Shown here: in pieces, positions 47,691-58,263 of the stretch | How positions within the stretch are numbered: the first letter of the stretch is position 1 | Layout: every line of letters begins with the position of its first letter | Origin: Sciurus carolinensis | Taxonomy: Eukaryota > Chordata > Mammalia > Rodentia > Sciuridae | Assembly: GCF_902686445.1 (NCBI RefSeq) | Contig: NW_025920104.1 | Coordinates: 434,001-498,000 of the forward strand | DNA length: 64,000 nt | Direction of reading: 5' to 3' | Program-made: the position numbers and the translations under genes | The notes under the pieces: model-generated | Database searches by the model: none | What the model was told of the DNA's origin: nothing | What the model saw: the letters and a program-made list of their open reading frames with translations, nothing else

Positions 47691-49147
47691 TAATCTCACC
47701 CCATACATTTTATAATTTCATGATTTCCATTCTGAATCAAGATCTCAAGGTCAAATTTCTGAATATGTTTTCTAGATTCAGTTGTATTTTGCCCAGAAAG
47801 TAATTTTAAACTTTAAGAAATATTTCTCAACCATTTCAAATAAAATATCTTTGAACAGTTGAAATTATTGGTGTCAAGTATTCAGACACAGGCTTATATT
47901 ATCATCAAAATATTATATTTTTCACCACAGTTATTTGCTCAAGCTCACAAAGAAGACTACCATTATTATTCCAAAAACAGAATTGGGGTGTGTTATATTT
48001 ATGCCTTGATTTAGATATCTCTGTGTCTATCCCAAAATTAAGCCCTGTGTTATAGATTTATTACTAGTTCCTTTCTCCTTATGAGATGTTCATGTATTTT
48101 TTTTTCTATGATGGCCTCCATATGTGTGGCCAAGTCTTTCACTTCTGCATCTTCCCAAAGGAGTGGAAAAGCTCAAACTTATAGCCTGATGAAATATTGA
48201 ACTCAATTCAGACCCACACTTCTGTACTTTTCAGGTTTATAATCGTGTCTCAGTAAACAGGAAATTGTATTTTTGCACTAGTTTTCTCTCTTTCTTTATT
48301 TCTTTCTTTTTTTCTTCCTTTCTTTTCTTTAATAGTATTGAACCTTGGGGTGCTTTACCTGTGAGATACTTTCCAACCATTTTTATATTTTTTATTTCAA
48401 GAAAGAATATCATTAATGTGCTGAAATTGGCCCCAAATTTGGTGTTATCCTGCCTCAGTCTCTGATGTAGCAAGGATTACAGACATAATACACAATGCCT
48501 GGCATTTCATTATTTTTCTATTGATTCACAAAAAAATTAACACACTTCATGATTTTAATCCATAAACTTATGATCTCACAATTTCTGTGAATGAGGAGAG
48601 TGGACAAGAGTAAGACTGGGATTTTCCTCAGGGTCTTATAAGCTACAATCAAAATGTTGCCTCAGCTGCATCCTCATCTGGAGGCTTGAAGAATATTCTT
48701 CCAATACATTAAAGTTGTTCTCAGAATTACATGTGTGGAGAATGAGTGACTAAGGCTGTTGGACATTTGGTGACTGTTAGTCTTGCAGGCCACCAGAAGT
48801 TCTCTGCCATTTTGGCTGTTCAGTAATGAGACCAATAAAAATAATTTTTCCACAGGGCTGAAGGCTTGTTTCCTTTTTTCAGGAATCTGACATAAAATGT
48901 CAGGCCTACCTAGAAAAATCTCCCTTTGGTTGATTCAAATCAACTGCCTTGGGGTGTTAAGTATATCTCCATAATCCCTTCAACTTTGCAATATTTCCCA
49001 AACTTAAAGAAAGTCTCATGCCTGTCCACACTGCTCATATCTAGGTGTAAACCCCAGCTGGTAGGTATCTTGAGGAGGCATGATTTTATATCATTAAGAG
49101 ATTTTAAATATTTTACCTCTCCCAAATGGTTCCTGCAGCAAGACCAT
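47691..49147. other. No gene recognised
   Basis: AT-rich sequence adjoining the right arm. It holds a (TTTC)n-like run at 48285-48330 followed by a possible worn SINE remnant (GAACCTTGGGGTGCTTTACC). There are no recognisable coding domains. Confidence 0.5.
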
Positions 49148-49299
49148 TAAGTATGGAAGCTTCTTCATGCAACAGGCTGTGAACAGCATCAGAGAGATCC
49201 TTCAAGGTGATGTTTCTACCCAGTCCACATGTCCTCATGTTTCTCCTGCTTTTACTCAGGTGAGAGAACAATCATGTTGCTTTATGGGCAAAATTGAAA

Positions 49300-49475
49300 T
49301 AGAAGAAAAAGTAATGTAAATGTAGGACTCTAAATGTTTGTATTAGAAAAGAAAGAAGAAAATTTTAAACAAATCACCCAAATTTCTTGTCTTGACAAAA
49401 TATAAAAGAAGAACCAGCCAAACCCAAAGCAAGCAAAGGCAAGGCAATAAACATAATACAAAATCCAAAAAGGGG
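49300..49475 (+). mobile_element. L1 ORF2 fragment, sense (right arm)
   Basis: Mirror of 16870-17045: TTTGTATTAGAAAAGAAAG through CCAAACCCAAAGCAAGCAA in L1 ORF2 sense order. The frame starting at 49392 reads only partly as L1 and then runs into unrelated sequence. Confidence 0.6.
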
Positions 49476-50149
49476 GCTCTCAAGGTGGTTCTGTATAGGA
49501 AGACTGCACTGTCTACCTGCTCCTCAGTTCAGTATTCCAGATGGGAAGCTGTGACTTACCACTTGGACCTCTGCCTCAAAACTCTGGGAGCAGTACATCC
49601 ACTGTGAGCACTCTCCAGTAAAGAATGTCCTGTGCTGTGAAACAGGAAGCTGAGAGCTATGGCAACCAGCTTTGGTTTCAGGTCACCAGGGTTGGCATGA
49701 TGTGAGAAACTCACAGAAGTCAGATTCACAACTCCTATCCTTGGTCAAAGGTTATATATCCCAAATGAAAGGTGAGAATGGCACAACAGCATCAACAGGG
49801 ATAGTCATCCTTGTTAACAGTGTTGAACACCTCAGTAGAAACAGGTCCTCCATTTCTCATTAAGAATTGTCCTCCCCTCAATAATATCAAAAACCAGAAG
49901 GGAAACAAGCAAAAATCCCCAAAACATCCAAGAAAAAGAATCCCCCTTTTAAAAATGTGAATTAAAAAAATAAATTTTTCACTCTTTTCCATTCTGTAGA
50001 TTGTGCATGTGTGTGCACGTCCCTTTTCTTGCTTCACTGATACATTTGAAAGTACACATATATTCACCTGATTTTCTTTAATTGAATTGTGTTTTCACCT
50101 GATCATTATTTATCCTTGTTTTAACTTTGGTGGGACAAAGTTTTATGTT

Positions 50150-51700
50150 GCTTTGATTTGCTTTGATTTTTTGTTTGTTTGTTGATCTGTATCTGTTTCA
50201 GTTCCTCTTCTTAATCCTCCACATTCATTCCCCTCTAACAAACAAATTTATTTATTTTCTTTTCCTCTCTATTTTTAAGTTCTGGTTATTTAAATTTTTT
50301 TCTTCTTTATTACCATCACCTGCTACCCTTCTCCCAATTCCCCTTTGTTAACTTTTGAAATATTTCAAACTTGCCTTTCTACTTTATTTTCTCTCTACTG
50401 AAGGAACTGTAGTTCCACTGTATGAAAGAAGTTTATATAATTTCAACCCTATTAACATTTTTTTGGTTATCACTATAGTGGACAACAGTTGACATGTTTC
50501 CATGTCTTTATTTAGTTCATAGCAATTTATTGTTGGTGCTGATACTAAATGTTGACCCCACCACTTCTGTTCAGATGACATTTAGAGACCTCATAGTAGG
50601 AAATGACATGTATTCTAAGGCTATTTTTGGTTGCTCCCATTATTCTTATTTCTTTACCCCTCTTTCATATAGAGGGACTGGGAAGTGATTAGGATGTTGT
50701 AAATTTTCAGAGTAAAGATCCTGCTGCATAGCTACACTTACACCTCAGCCAAGTAACAGCAAACCTCACTCCACATGCAAGTTAGCACCATTATTATATC
50801 TACATACAGAATAGGGGATGCAAAAACCCCAAATAAATGACCAGAATTGCTGGAAGGGGATCTCAGTTCAAAATCCTAAATATCTGTTTATGCAGGAAAA
50901 ATATAGAGAAGTTCAAAGAACAAAAGATAAGTGCATACCAAATAAAATGTGCACAAAAGAGGAAAAAATAATTCAAACCAATACAAGCACAAATGCAGAT
51001 CCTCTAAAAACAGGAGGAAAGAGGCAAACCAATTTCACCTCCAAATTTACAATTGCCCAAATGGAAACCACAGATGTGAAAAAAGCAAAAATTCTAGAGA
51101 AATGCTATAAAACTGATTATTAAACATTCAATGAGATAAATAAAATATAATTAAGAATTAAAGAATCAAATATAGAAAATGAAAGAACACTTCAACAACA
51201 ACAACAAATGGAACTAGTGGAAACCAATCAGTGCTACTGAAAAAAAAAAAGACATGATAAATTGAATCAAAAATTAATTCAAAGTATTACCAGCAGGTTA
51301 AGTTAAATAGAAAACAGAACTTCAGACCTTTAAAACAGATTAAAAAGACTTAATTACTCACTCTGCAAAAATAACAAATAAATAAATAAAACACCATGTT
51401 CACAATATGAAAAAATTCCTGGGCAACATCCATACACCAAATTTGAGAGTCACTAAGACAGACAGAAATGGAAATACAAACTAAAGTTATTAAGAAAACT
51501 TGCAGTGAAATAGTGACATAGAAACATTCTAACCCCAGAAATAACATGGACATTAAAATACAGGAATCATAAAGAACCTCAAATAAATAAGGTCAAAAAA
51601 TAACCTCTCTAACACACATCAAATAAAAATACCTAAGAGAAAATAATAAAATAATATTAAATTTGCAAGAGAATAACATCAGAACACATGTAGAATTAAA
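50150..51700 (+). mobile_element. Probable L1 5' region / ORF1 remnant (right arm)
   Basis: Mirror of 14650-16200, including the 101-codon lysine-rich frame at 50818-51123. The assignment rests on composition and on the glutamate/asparagine-rich stretch that follows, not on a diagnostic motif. Confidence 0.4.
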
Positions 51701-51712
51701 CCAATAATTTTT

Positions 51713-51866
51713 TTTTGTGACATTCTTAACCATCACAAGAGCAAGATCCTATACTCACAGGAAAGAGAATGATTCTGTGCTGTGACCCCTGGGGAAACAT
51801 ATTCCCTCTAGGCAAATCTGTACACACATGAGCTTTTGGGGAACACCACACATGCAAACCATAATA
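51713..51866 (-). mobile_element. MaLR-type LTR fragment (right arm)
   Basis: Mirror of 14482-14635; the antisense of the CCCCAAAAGCTCATG core is at 51828-51842. Confidence 0.6.
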
Positions 51867-52966
51867 CTCCCCTGTTTAAAACCAATCTCCAGCAGCCATC
51901 ATCACCAAACCCTTCCATGCACATACTCCCTGTAACAAACCCACCCATGTGACTCTGTGACCACCATCAACTTTGACTCCCTGAATGGGTGTCTTTGGCT
52001 TCATGCATGGTCTGTTGCCTGTGCAGGGGACTTCTATCCCTCCAAATGCCTCCTTGCCTTACCCCTCTTTAACCCCAATACTGGGTCAACACTACCACTA
52101 CCCCATGAGGGGAAACCCTCAAGACCCCACTTCAACAGGACTCCCCATGCAGGGATTCCACTTTAGAACACCACGTGCTTCTCTTGCACCCTGATTTGTC
52201 CCAAACATTCTAAACCAGGCATTGAGAATTGAGTTCTTTTAGAAGCTGATAGGCATTTGGAGATATAGAATACACAGCTTTAGGGAACATAGTAGAAGTC
52301 ATTGGGCACTTGGAAGAGATAGGATCTCTGCTTCTGAAAGCAAGGACTTGGGTTGCCAGAGGAGAGAGAATCACAGCAATGATCTGAGCATCCAGTGAAT
52401 GCAAGTAATTCAAAATCACAAACTGAGCTAGAAAGCAGGTTAATACTCCTTATGTGGGAAGGAAGAAAAATCCCTGATCTTGGATGACTACGATGGAAGT
52501 AGTTGGACCGACCATTCAAAAAAGAAGAAAAGTCATTTAGATGGAGTCATGAGGTTGAATGAAAGCAGGTGAGCCCTTTGTTATAAACTGTGACTCCCCA
52601 GGTGTTCTCATTTTCTCTTTACTTCAAATCATGAGTATCAGGGAATGAGAGCAAAGAGGAATCTTCTCTGGCCTCAGTGATTTCCATAAGTGTAAAGGAA
52701 AGTAGCTGGTGACAAGTTCCGCAGTGTCTGGGATTGTGCCATAATGGACAACCCCTGTCCTAGATGAAACATTAGAAAAGAAAGAAAGCACTGAGCCTGG
52801 ATGAGATCAAAATGGGAAGCTACTCAGATGGCACTACACTTTCTTTTGGTCCCAGAGAGGAGCAGTTTATCTGGGTTATCCTGGAACACAGCAGGGCTAT
52901 GATTCTGTGCTGAGTGAGAGAGAGGATTCAGCCCTGTAGCTGTGCCCAGCCCACTCAGACCTGCTG

Positions 52967-53558
52967 ATTTGCATGTGCCCACATCACAGCCCATTGCCCT
53001 GAGGACTTCTTAATAAGTTGCTCACATCCTGTGCAGGAGTCAATCCCAGTCAGGACATGCATGGACATGAAGACCCCTGCTCAGTTCCTGGAACTTCTGC
53101 TGTTCTGCCTCCCATGCAAGGTGGGCCAATCCTGGGGATTTATTCAGACCAATATGTTCATTGCAGTCTGGTTATTTCCTCTCATAACACATTTAATTCT
53201 GTGCATATTTTCTTTCATGTGTTCAATTGCAGGTGTCAGAGATGACAGCAAGATGACCCAGTCTCCAAATTCCTTGTATAAATTTCAAAGAGAAATAGTC
53301 ACCGTTACTTGCTTGGCCAGTCAGGGCATTAGCAATTGCTTGAACTGGTAGCAGCAAAGACCAGGAAAAGTGCCTAAGCTCCTCATTTATTGTGCATCCA
53401 ATTTGCAATCTGGAGTCCCATAAAGGTTCAGTGGCAGTGGACCTGGGACAGATTTCACTCTCACCATCAGCAGCATGCAGGCTGAAGTTGTTGCCACTTA
53501 TGATTCTCAACAGTATTACAGGTCCCCACCCACAATAATACAGGCCATGACATAAGCC
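52967..53558 (+). pseudogene. IGKV: IGKV1-like pseudogene (right arm)
   Basis: Mirror copy of 12790-13381. There is an octamer ATTTGCAT (52967-52974), a leader ATG at 53061, an acceptor AG at 53231-53232 and a V exon at 53233-53530. The recombination signal is CACAATA (53531-53537), a 12-base spacer and ACATAAGCC (53550-53558). The same stops follow the FR2 Trp (TAG) and SGVP (TAA), and the same Cys104-to-Ser change is present, so the gene was already dead before the duplication. One substitution separates the copies over about 300 bases compared. Confidence 0.88.
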
Positions 53559-54224
53559 TTCTAGGGAAGTAGAATTGTGAGGCTAATCTTCTCCAGCTGC
53601 TCCTCCTGCTGCTTCCACCTGCTGAGAGCATTTCTAAGAGGCAGCCAGACCATGAAGGTCACTGAGAGGTTTTATTAGAAGGGCTTAGGGAGCTCCTCTT
53701 CACCCTCACTCTCCTTTTTCTTCCTCAGTTGAAGGAGCAGCTGATAATGTCTTCTCTGGTTTAATAAATAATCTAAATTAATGCTTATTGAGAATTTGAG
53801 TTGCAGTATCAATTTGAATTTATATAGCAAAACAGAAGGCACTACAGATATTCCAAGCAGGGCCTGCATTAATACATGAAATTGGTGTCTACATTATAGT
53901 CATGATCTGCCTTGGAAGGTCTGACAGTTAGCATAGATGATATGAGAAAGAGGGAATTGTCTGGTTCCCCTAATAGGCAACTTCTCCAATACTCAAGACA
54001 TGGGCCTCCTAACTATGAGGTTAGTGAATAGGCAGGTCTGGTTTTTCAGTTGTGTTCAACATATAACCTGATGATTCTGCAGAACCCTGCCTCTATCCAT
54101 GCATCTGCCTACTGGGGACAGTGGATACTGATTTCTTCTCTTCAGATTTCCAAATCCTTTTTAAGAAACACAGGAAATCACAAGAGTTAAATAAATATGC
54201 TTCTCAGAGAGATGGTGAGTTGGA

Positions 54225-54230
54225 AACATG
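54225..54230 (+). repeat. Target-site duplication, left copy
   Basis: AACATG directly precedes the 5' LTR; the identical copy at 54225+4039 (58264-58269) follows the 3' LTR. The left arm has a single AATATG at the matching empty site (about 12118-12123 on the opposite strand). Six bases is typical of class II (betaretroviral) integration. Confidence 0.92.
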
Positions 54231-54588
54231 TGTCGGGGTGCCCGGGACCCCTGGCCCTAGGTGTGGTAAGGCTAAGATGGCGCTTGGCAGGCTGCCAGTA
54301 TGGTTGGCTTTTGCACAAACAACTGACATCATTTTGAGGAAGTTCCAGGGATTGGTTGAGTTCCCTCGTGGACAGTGCATAATCACTGCATGTCTGCATT
54401 TACTGCCTGTATCTGTTCATGCTCTCCCCTCGTGCTCAAATGCTGATTGGTTACAGTAATGTATATATTGGAGTGTAAGTTCCTCAAAGGAAGAGAACAA
54501 AGAAAGAACTGAGAGGAAGGGGGTGCGCGCAATAAAAAGGCTGAAAAGAACCAGGTGTTGTGTCTCTCTGCGGGCGGGGAGTGCGACA
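54231..54588 (+). repeat. 5' LTR of the tRNA-Phe ERV
   Basis: It begins TGTCGGGGTGCCCGGGACC and ends GTGCGACA. It has a TATA-like TATATATTGG (about 54461-54471), AATAAAAA (about 54531) as poly(A) signal and a GC-rich R/U5. It is 4 bases shorter than the 3' LTR because GAAG is not repeated near 54518. Confidence 0.95.
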
Positions 54589-54590
54589 GG

Positions 54591-54608
54591 TGGTGCCGAA
54601 ACCCGGGA
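54591..54608 (+). promoter_or_regulatory. Primer-binding site, tRNA-Phe, perfect match
   Basis: TGGTGCCGAAACCCGGGA is the exact complement of the tRNA-Phe 3' end including CCA. It lies two bases after the LTR. Confidence 0.95.
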
Positions 54609-54684
54609 GCCCTAAAAATAACTCTAGAGTAAGTATAAGGTAAGTATTTAATAAAGTAAATTAAACAGTAAAAAGGCCTTAAAA

Positions 54685-54782
54685 GTTCGCAGAACAGCGA
54701 CTAGTTAAAGAAAGTTCGTGGTGCAGCGACTAGCCATAAAGGTTCGCGGATCAGCGACTAAGGTTCACGGAACAGTGACTAG
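54685..54782 (+). repeat. Four tandem ~20-base repeats in the ERV leader
   Basis: Copies begin at 54685, 54714, 54742 and 54763, each of the form GTTCGCGGAACAGCGACTAG with one to four changes; the CAGCGACTA core is present in three and CAGTGACTA in the fourth. They lie between the primer site and the gag remnant, where packaging signals and RNA stem-loops usually sit. Their function is not known from the sequence. Confidence 0.85.
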
Positions 54783-54936
54783 CCAAGGGGTTTTGTGTTA
54801 TCTGTGTGTATGAAGTGATGGTAGATTTTCTGTGTAGTAAGTGTCTTTGTTACATCAATTGTGTGGCTTGTTTGTGTGCTTGGAGCTCTTAGTGCTGTAA
54901 GATTTAATCATAGGAACAGAACTGTCTAAGACTAGA

Positions 54937-55119
54937 ATGCAACAGCCTCTTAGGGAGTTGCTAAAAAGTCATGGAACGCCACTAAAAGCAAAAACAGCTC
55001 GAACGTTCCTTGATACCATAGAGAAGGTCTCTCCGTGGTTTTTAAATGAGGGGCTATTAAATATTCCACAGTGGGAACATAATATAGTAGCCATAGTCCC
55101 CACAAGTATTGGGAGATAA
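54937..55119 (+). pseudogene. gag: gag matrix N-terminal remnant
   Basis: A 60-codon frame includes TFLDTIEKVSPWF, resembling the conserved IEKVxPWF stretch near the N-terminus of betaretroviral matrix proteins. The frame ends in TAA at 55117-55119, and no downstream gag sequence is recognisable. It could be a truncated product or only a relic. Confidence 0.5.
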
Positions 55120-56697
55120 TTGTTTCATGATTTTCTGCATTCAAACCTAACCTGATTTCTCAACCAGGAAAAAAAGGGTTAAAAAGTCCTGGGTGATCCT
55201 CCCTCCCCTCTGCCTGGCCTTGCCAAAGCCTGCATTGGAATGTAAATTGCAGCAGTCTCAGCGGGAAGGGGGGAGGGTAACCTGAAGAAAAAAAAAAAAA
55301 AAGGTGTCCGTTTTAAACTTCTACACAGGACTAACTTATTTTCTAGGATTCTTCATTTGTTTTGTTTTTCTTTAATGCTGTATTTTTGAGCTCATAATTT
55401 TGATCCTGCATACCTAGGTTAATGATTTTCTTTTTGATCAGTTCTATTTTTTATTCAACTGAAGTTTTTGAACATCTGTTTCATTGCAATGAACATTTAC
55501 CTATAAAGTTTCAAGGCCTTTGATTTTATGTTATTTGTATGTCGTGCTGTCTAATGTCATGTTTTGTCAAAACTGAGCGCTCTTAAACTTAAAATTTAAA
55601 AATGGATCCAAATACTTTTATTAACGTGATTTAAAAGGGTTCAATTTAAATTGGGTAAACTAATAAAAGTAAAATGTCTTTAAAAATAACTCGCAAGTCT
55701 CTAGGTGGTCAAGCAAATAATATATTGATGTTAATAAAATGTCTAATATCAATTACTTCTAGGACTTTTCTTCAGCAGGAAAGAGGCAACAGATCCTGTT
55801 CAGGACACTTGTCTGATATCTTGGTTTTTATAAAATAAATAAATTGGAGTTAACATGTATGGGATTACTCAAATGTGTTTGTAGAGACGTCTGGTTAATT
55901 TACAAAGTTAAAATGCTAATTGTTAAATAACATCAAGTACTTTTAACTCCTTAAATTACATGGGGTAACATACTTAAACATTATTGGTGTTTTCATAGGT
56001 TGGTAAATAAAAAGGGTTTACAATTACTTTGTGTCCTCACTAAACTAAAAACAAGGTTACTAAAAGTTATGTCCTAACAAGTGGAATTCTATATATAAAG
56101 GGTCCCAAAAGTTTCAACTGTGTTTCAATTAAGAGTACTATAAATAACAAAATATTTAATCTTATTAAAATAGAGTAATTTATCTAAATTCAGAAATTTC
56201 ATAAGAATTGCATCAGAATGTAAACAAAAAGGGGTCAACAGATAGGAAAGAAAAAATAAAAGGTTCCGGGTTTGAAAATATATTTAATAAAAAGGAAAAG
56301 AAAATGTTTCTGGATAAAAAAGTCTGTGTGTAATAAAGGACAAGTTTCAACAAGTCTATGTGTAACTAAGTTGGTTGTATGTATGTAAAACAGCTAAAGC
56401 TATTTAAGGTTTTTCCTAAGGTGAAATACTAATGTTCTGATATAAGCCAAAGTTTAATCTATATGGTAAAATGACATGGTAAAATAACAAAGTTTTCTTA
56501 AAAACACTAATTCATTCTTAACTTTGTGTCTCTTAAGTTTTATTCTTTAGAACAATTGTCTTAAAAATAGGGGTTTATACAATTATGGTTAAGCAACTGT
56601 TAAAAATTGTACTACGTTATAAAGTCTAAATTTTTCTTTAAAAACTAAAATTGGTAAGAACCAATTCCTCACTAAAATTAAAATAACTCTAACCACA
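55120..56697 (+). other. AT-rich non-coding filler replacing gag-pol
   Basis: About 1.6 kb without useful open frames. It contains a 17-A run (about 55288-55304), and the part at 55335-55560 resembles 2160-2380 in the tRNA-His ERV. It occupies the place of capsid through most of pol, so it is either heavily decayed pol or, more likely given the near-identical LTRs, foreign sequence acquired by the master element. Confidence 0.6.
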
Positions 56698-56830
56698 GAT
56701 GTACCTTATAACCCACAAAAATAAGGTATTGTTGAACATACACATCTCACCCTCAAAAATACTCTTTATAAACAAAAAGGGGGAATAAAGGAGACCTTCA
56801 GGTCCCCTAAAGATAAACTTTCTCTTTGTC
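56698..56830 (+). pseudogene. pol: Integrase C-terminal remnant
   Basis: One frame reads VPYNPQ, a stop, then GIVEHTHLTLKNTLYKQKGG. This has the order of the region around the catalytic Glu of retroviral integrase, and parallels IPYNPKG and IIESHNKTLKDQL at 44030-44100 in the other ERV. The rest of integrase is absent. The A- and G-rich run (56775-56786) could be mistaken for a polypurine tract but encodes the KQKGG part. Confidence 0.75.
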
Positions 56831-57062
56831 TCTTTGTTTGGGGTTTTTTAACTCTGGGTAATAAGGGTAACCCGGTGCTTTACTGGAGCTGCGGCTCAGT
56901 TTGTGTGTTTCCACGGAATAAACTAACTTACAACCTCTTTTTAGTCTCTTAGGAGGAACAGTTCAACTATGTAACAAAACAACTGCTTCTCTCAATTGTA
57001 CTTCAGATTTGTGCTATCTCTCAATGTTAAAATGCTTCTAGGTTCCTGCTGGCAGACTTAAT

Positions 57063-57784
57063 GTGTGTTCCTACCTTCCCACCAGTCCCAGTCTCTGTTA
57101 CAGATACAGAGTTACCAGTGCTACTGTCAAGACTGCAGCCGCTACATTAACAACTACTATACAGACAGCAACCACAGTGAACTGCTTAGCTGAAAACACT
57201 GCCACAACTTTACAAACTCTAAAAACTCTAAACCAACATTTAAGAACAGACATTCTCCTGGTGAATCAGAGAGTGGACCTATTACAAGAACAAGTGGACA
57301 TATTACAAGAACTTTTGGGACTGGGATGTGTTTACTCTTTAAGAGCTGTTTGTGCTACCCCCATTGTATATGATAATTCCAGCACCGCAGCTGGGTTATC
57401 TAAAAAATTGTCAGCCTATCTTACTTCTACTTGGTCGTCTCAATTTGATAATCTTACCTCACGACTTAGGGCTAAAATTGTCAAAGTTAATTCTACTAGG
57501 GTACAAATTGCTTCTATGTCTGAGCTGGCTAAATGGTTTTTTTCTGCTTTCAATTTTGTAAACAGTGGGCAAGCCTTGGCACTTTGGGGTTTTTACTCCT
57601 CTTTGGTATCTTTTTCCTCACCCGCCTGGTTGTACAACTACGAGCCACCCAACAAATGGACCAGATTATTTTTCATCAGGCCATGACTGCCCTAGAGGCC
57701 GGCAGTTCCCCACAAGTATGGCTCACGATGCTGGACCGGTGGTCAGAGACGGGTAAGGAAGGAGGTGACACCGTACCAACCTAA
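57063..57784 (+). pseudogene. env: env transmembrane subunit remnant
   Basis: The 207-codon frame 57063-57686 has an alanine/threonine-rich start, then a heptad region (ILLVNQRVDLLQEQVDILQE) and a short loop with GLGC and VCATP. Further sequence includes N-linked sites (NLTS, NSTR). The membrane anchor (LGFLLLFGIFFLTRLVVQL) is in another frame (57533-57784), so a shift occurred, probably at the seven-T run at 57537-57543. The loop lacks the CX6CC pattern seen in gamma-type envelopes, and the style is class II. The surface subunit is absent. Confidence 0.75.
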
Positions 57785-57883
57785 GACAGGAGCTGTAGCA
57801 TGCTCTGCAGTTATCCAATGACGGGTAAGGACGGTGGTTGACCACTCCGCCTAAGACAGACACGGTCCCAAGCCTTAATTTTA

Positions 57884-57901
57884 TAATAAAAAAGGGGGAG
57901 C
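57884..57901 (+). promoter_or_regulatory. Polypurine tract of the tRNA-Phe ERV
   Basis: AATAAAAAAGGGGGAGC directly precedes the 3' LTR at 57902. Confidence 0.92.
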
Positions 57902-58263
57902 TGTCGGGGTGCCTGGGACCCCTGGCCCTAGGTGTGGTAAGGCTAAGATGGCGCTTGGCAGGCTGCCAGTATGGTTGGCTTTTGCACAAACAACTGACAT
58001 CATTTTGAGGAAGTTCCAGGGATTGGTTGAGTTCCCTCGTGGACAGTGCATAATCACTGCATGTCTGCATTTACTGCCTGTATCTGTTCATGCTCTCCCC
58101 TCGTGCTCAAATGCTGATTGGTTACAGTAATGTATATATTGGAGTGTAAGTTCCTCAAAGGAAGAGAACAAAGAAAGAACTGAGAGGAAGGAAGGGGGTG
58201 CGCGCAATAAAAAGGCTGAAAAGAACCAGGTGTCATGTCTCTCTGTGGGCGGGGAGCGTGACA
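57902..58263 (+). repeat. 3' LTR of the tRNA-Phe ERV
   Basis: It matches 54231-54588. Changes counted by eye: C to T at LTR position 12, an extra GAAG unit (GGAAGGAAGGGGG), two changes in GTCATGTCTC, one in CTGTGGG and two in GCGTGACA. Most are transitions. Confidence 0.95.

Larger units (their letters stand above)
54231..58263 (+). mobile_element. Young, internally rearranged class II ERV with tRNA-Phe primer site, right arm only
   Basis: The 4,033-bp insertion has TG...CA LTRs (54231-54588 and 57902-58263), a 6-bp target duplication, a perfect tRNA-Phe primer-binding site and a polypurine tract. Inside are a matrix-like gag start (54937-55119), about 1.5 kb of AT-rich non-coding DNA, an integrase C-terminal remnant (56698-56830) and an env transmembrane remnant (57063-57784). 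Capsid, protease, reverse transcriptase and surface Env are missing, so it is non-autonomous. I counted six substitutions and one 4-bp indel between the LTRs, about 1.7%. Phe priming is also used by rodent IAP elements. Confidence 0.93.

Noticed and set aside
56772..56790. A second (central) polypurine tract in the tRNA-Phe ERV
   Set aside because: The A- and G-rich run falls in the coding remnant of integrase, where it encodes lysines and glycines, so no special role is needed.
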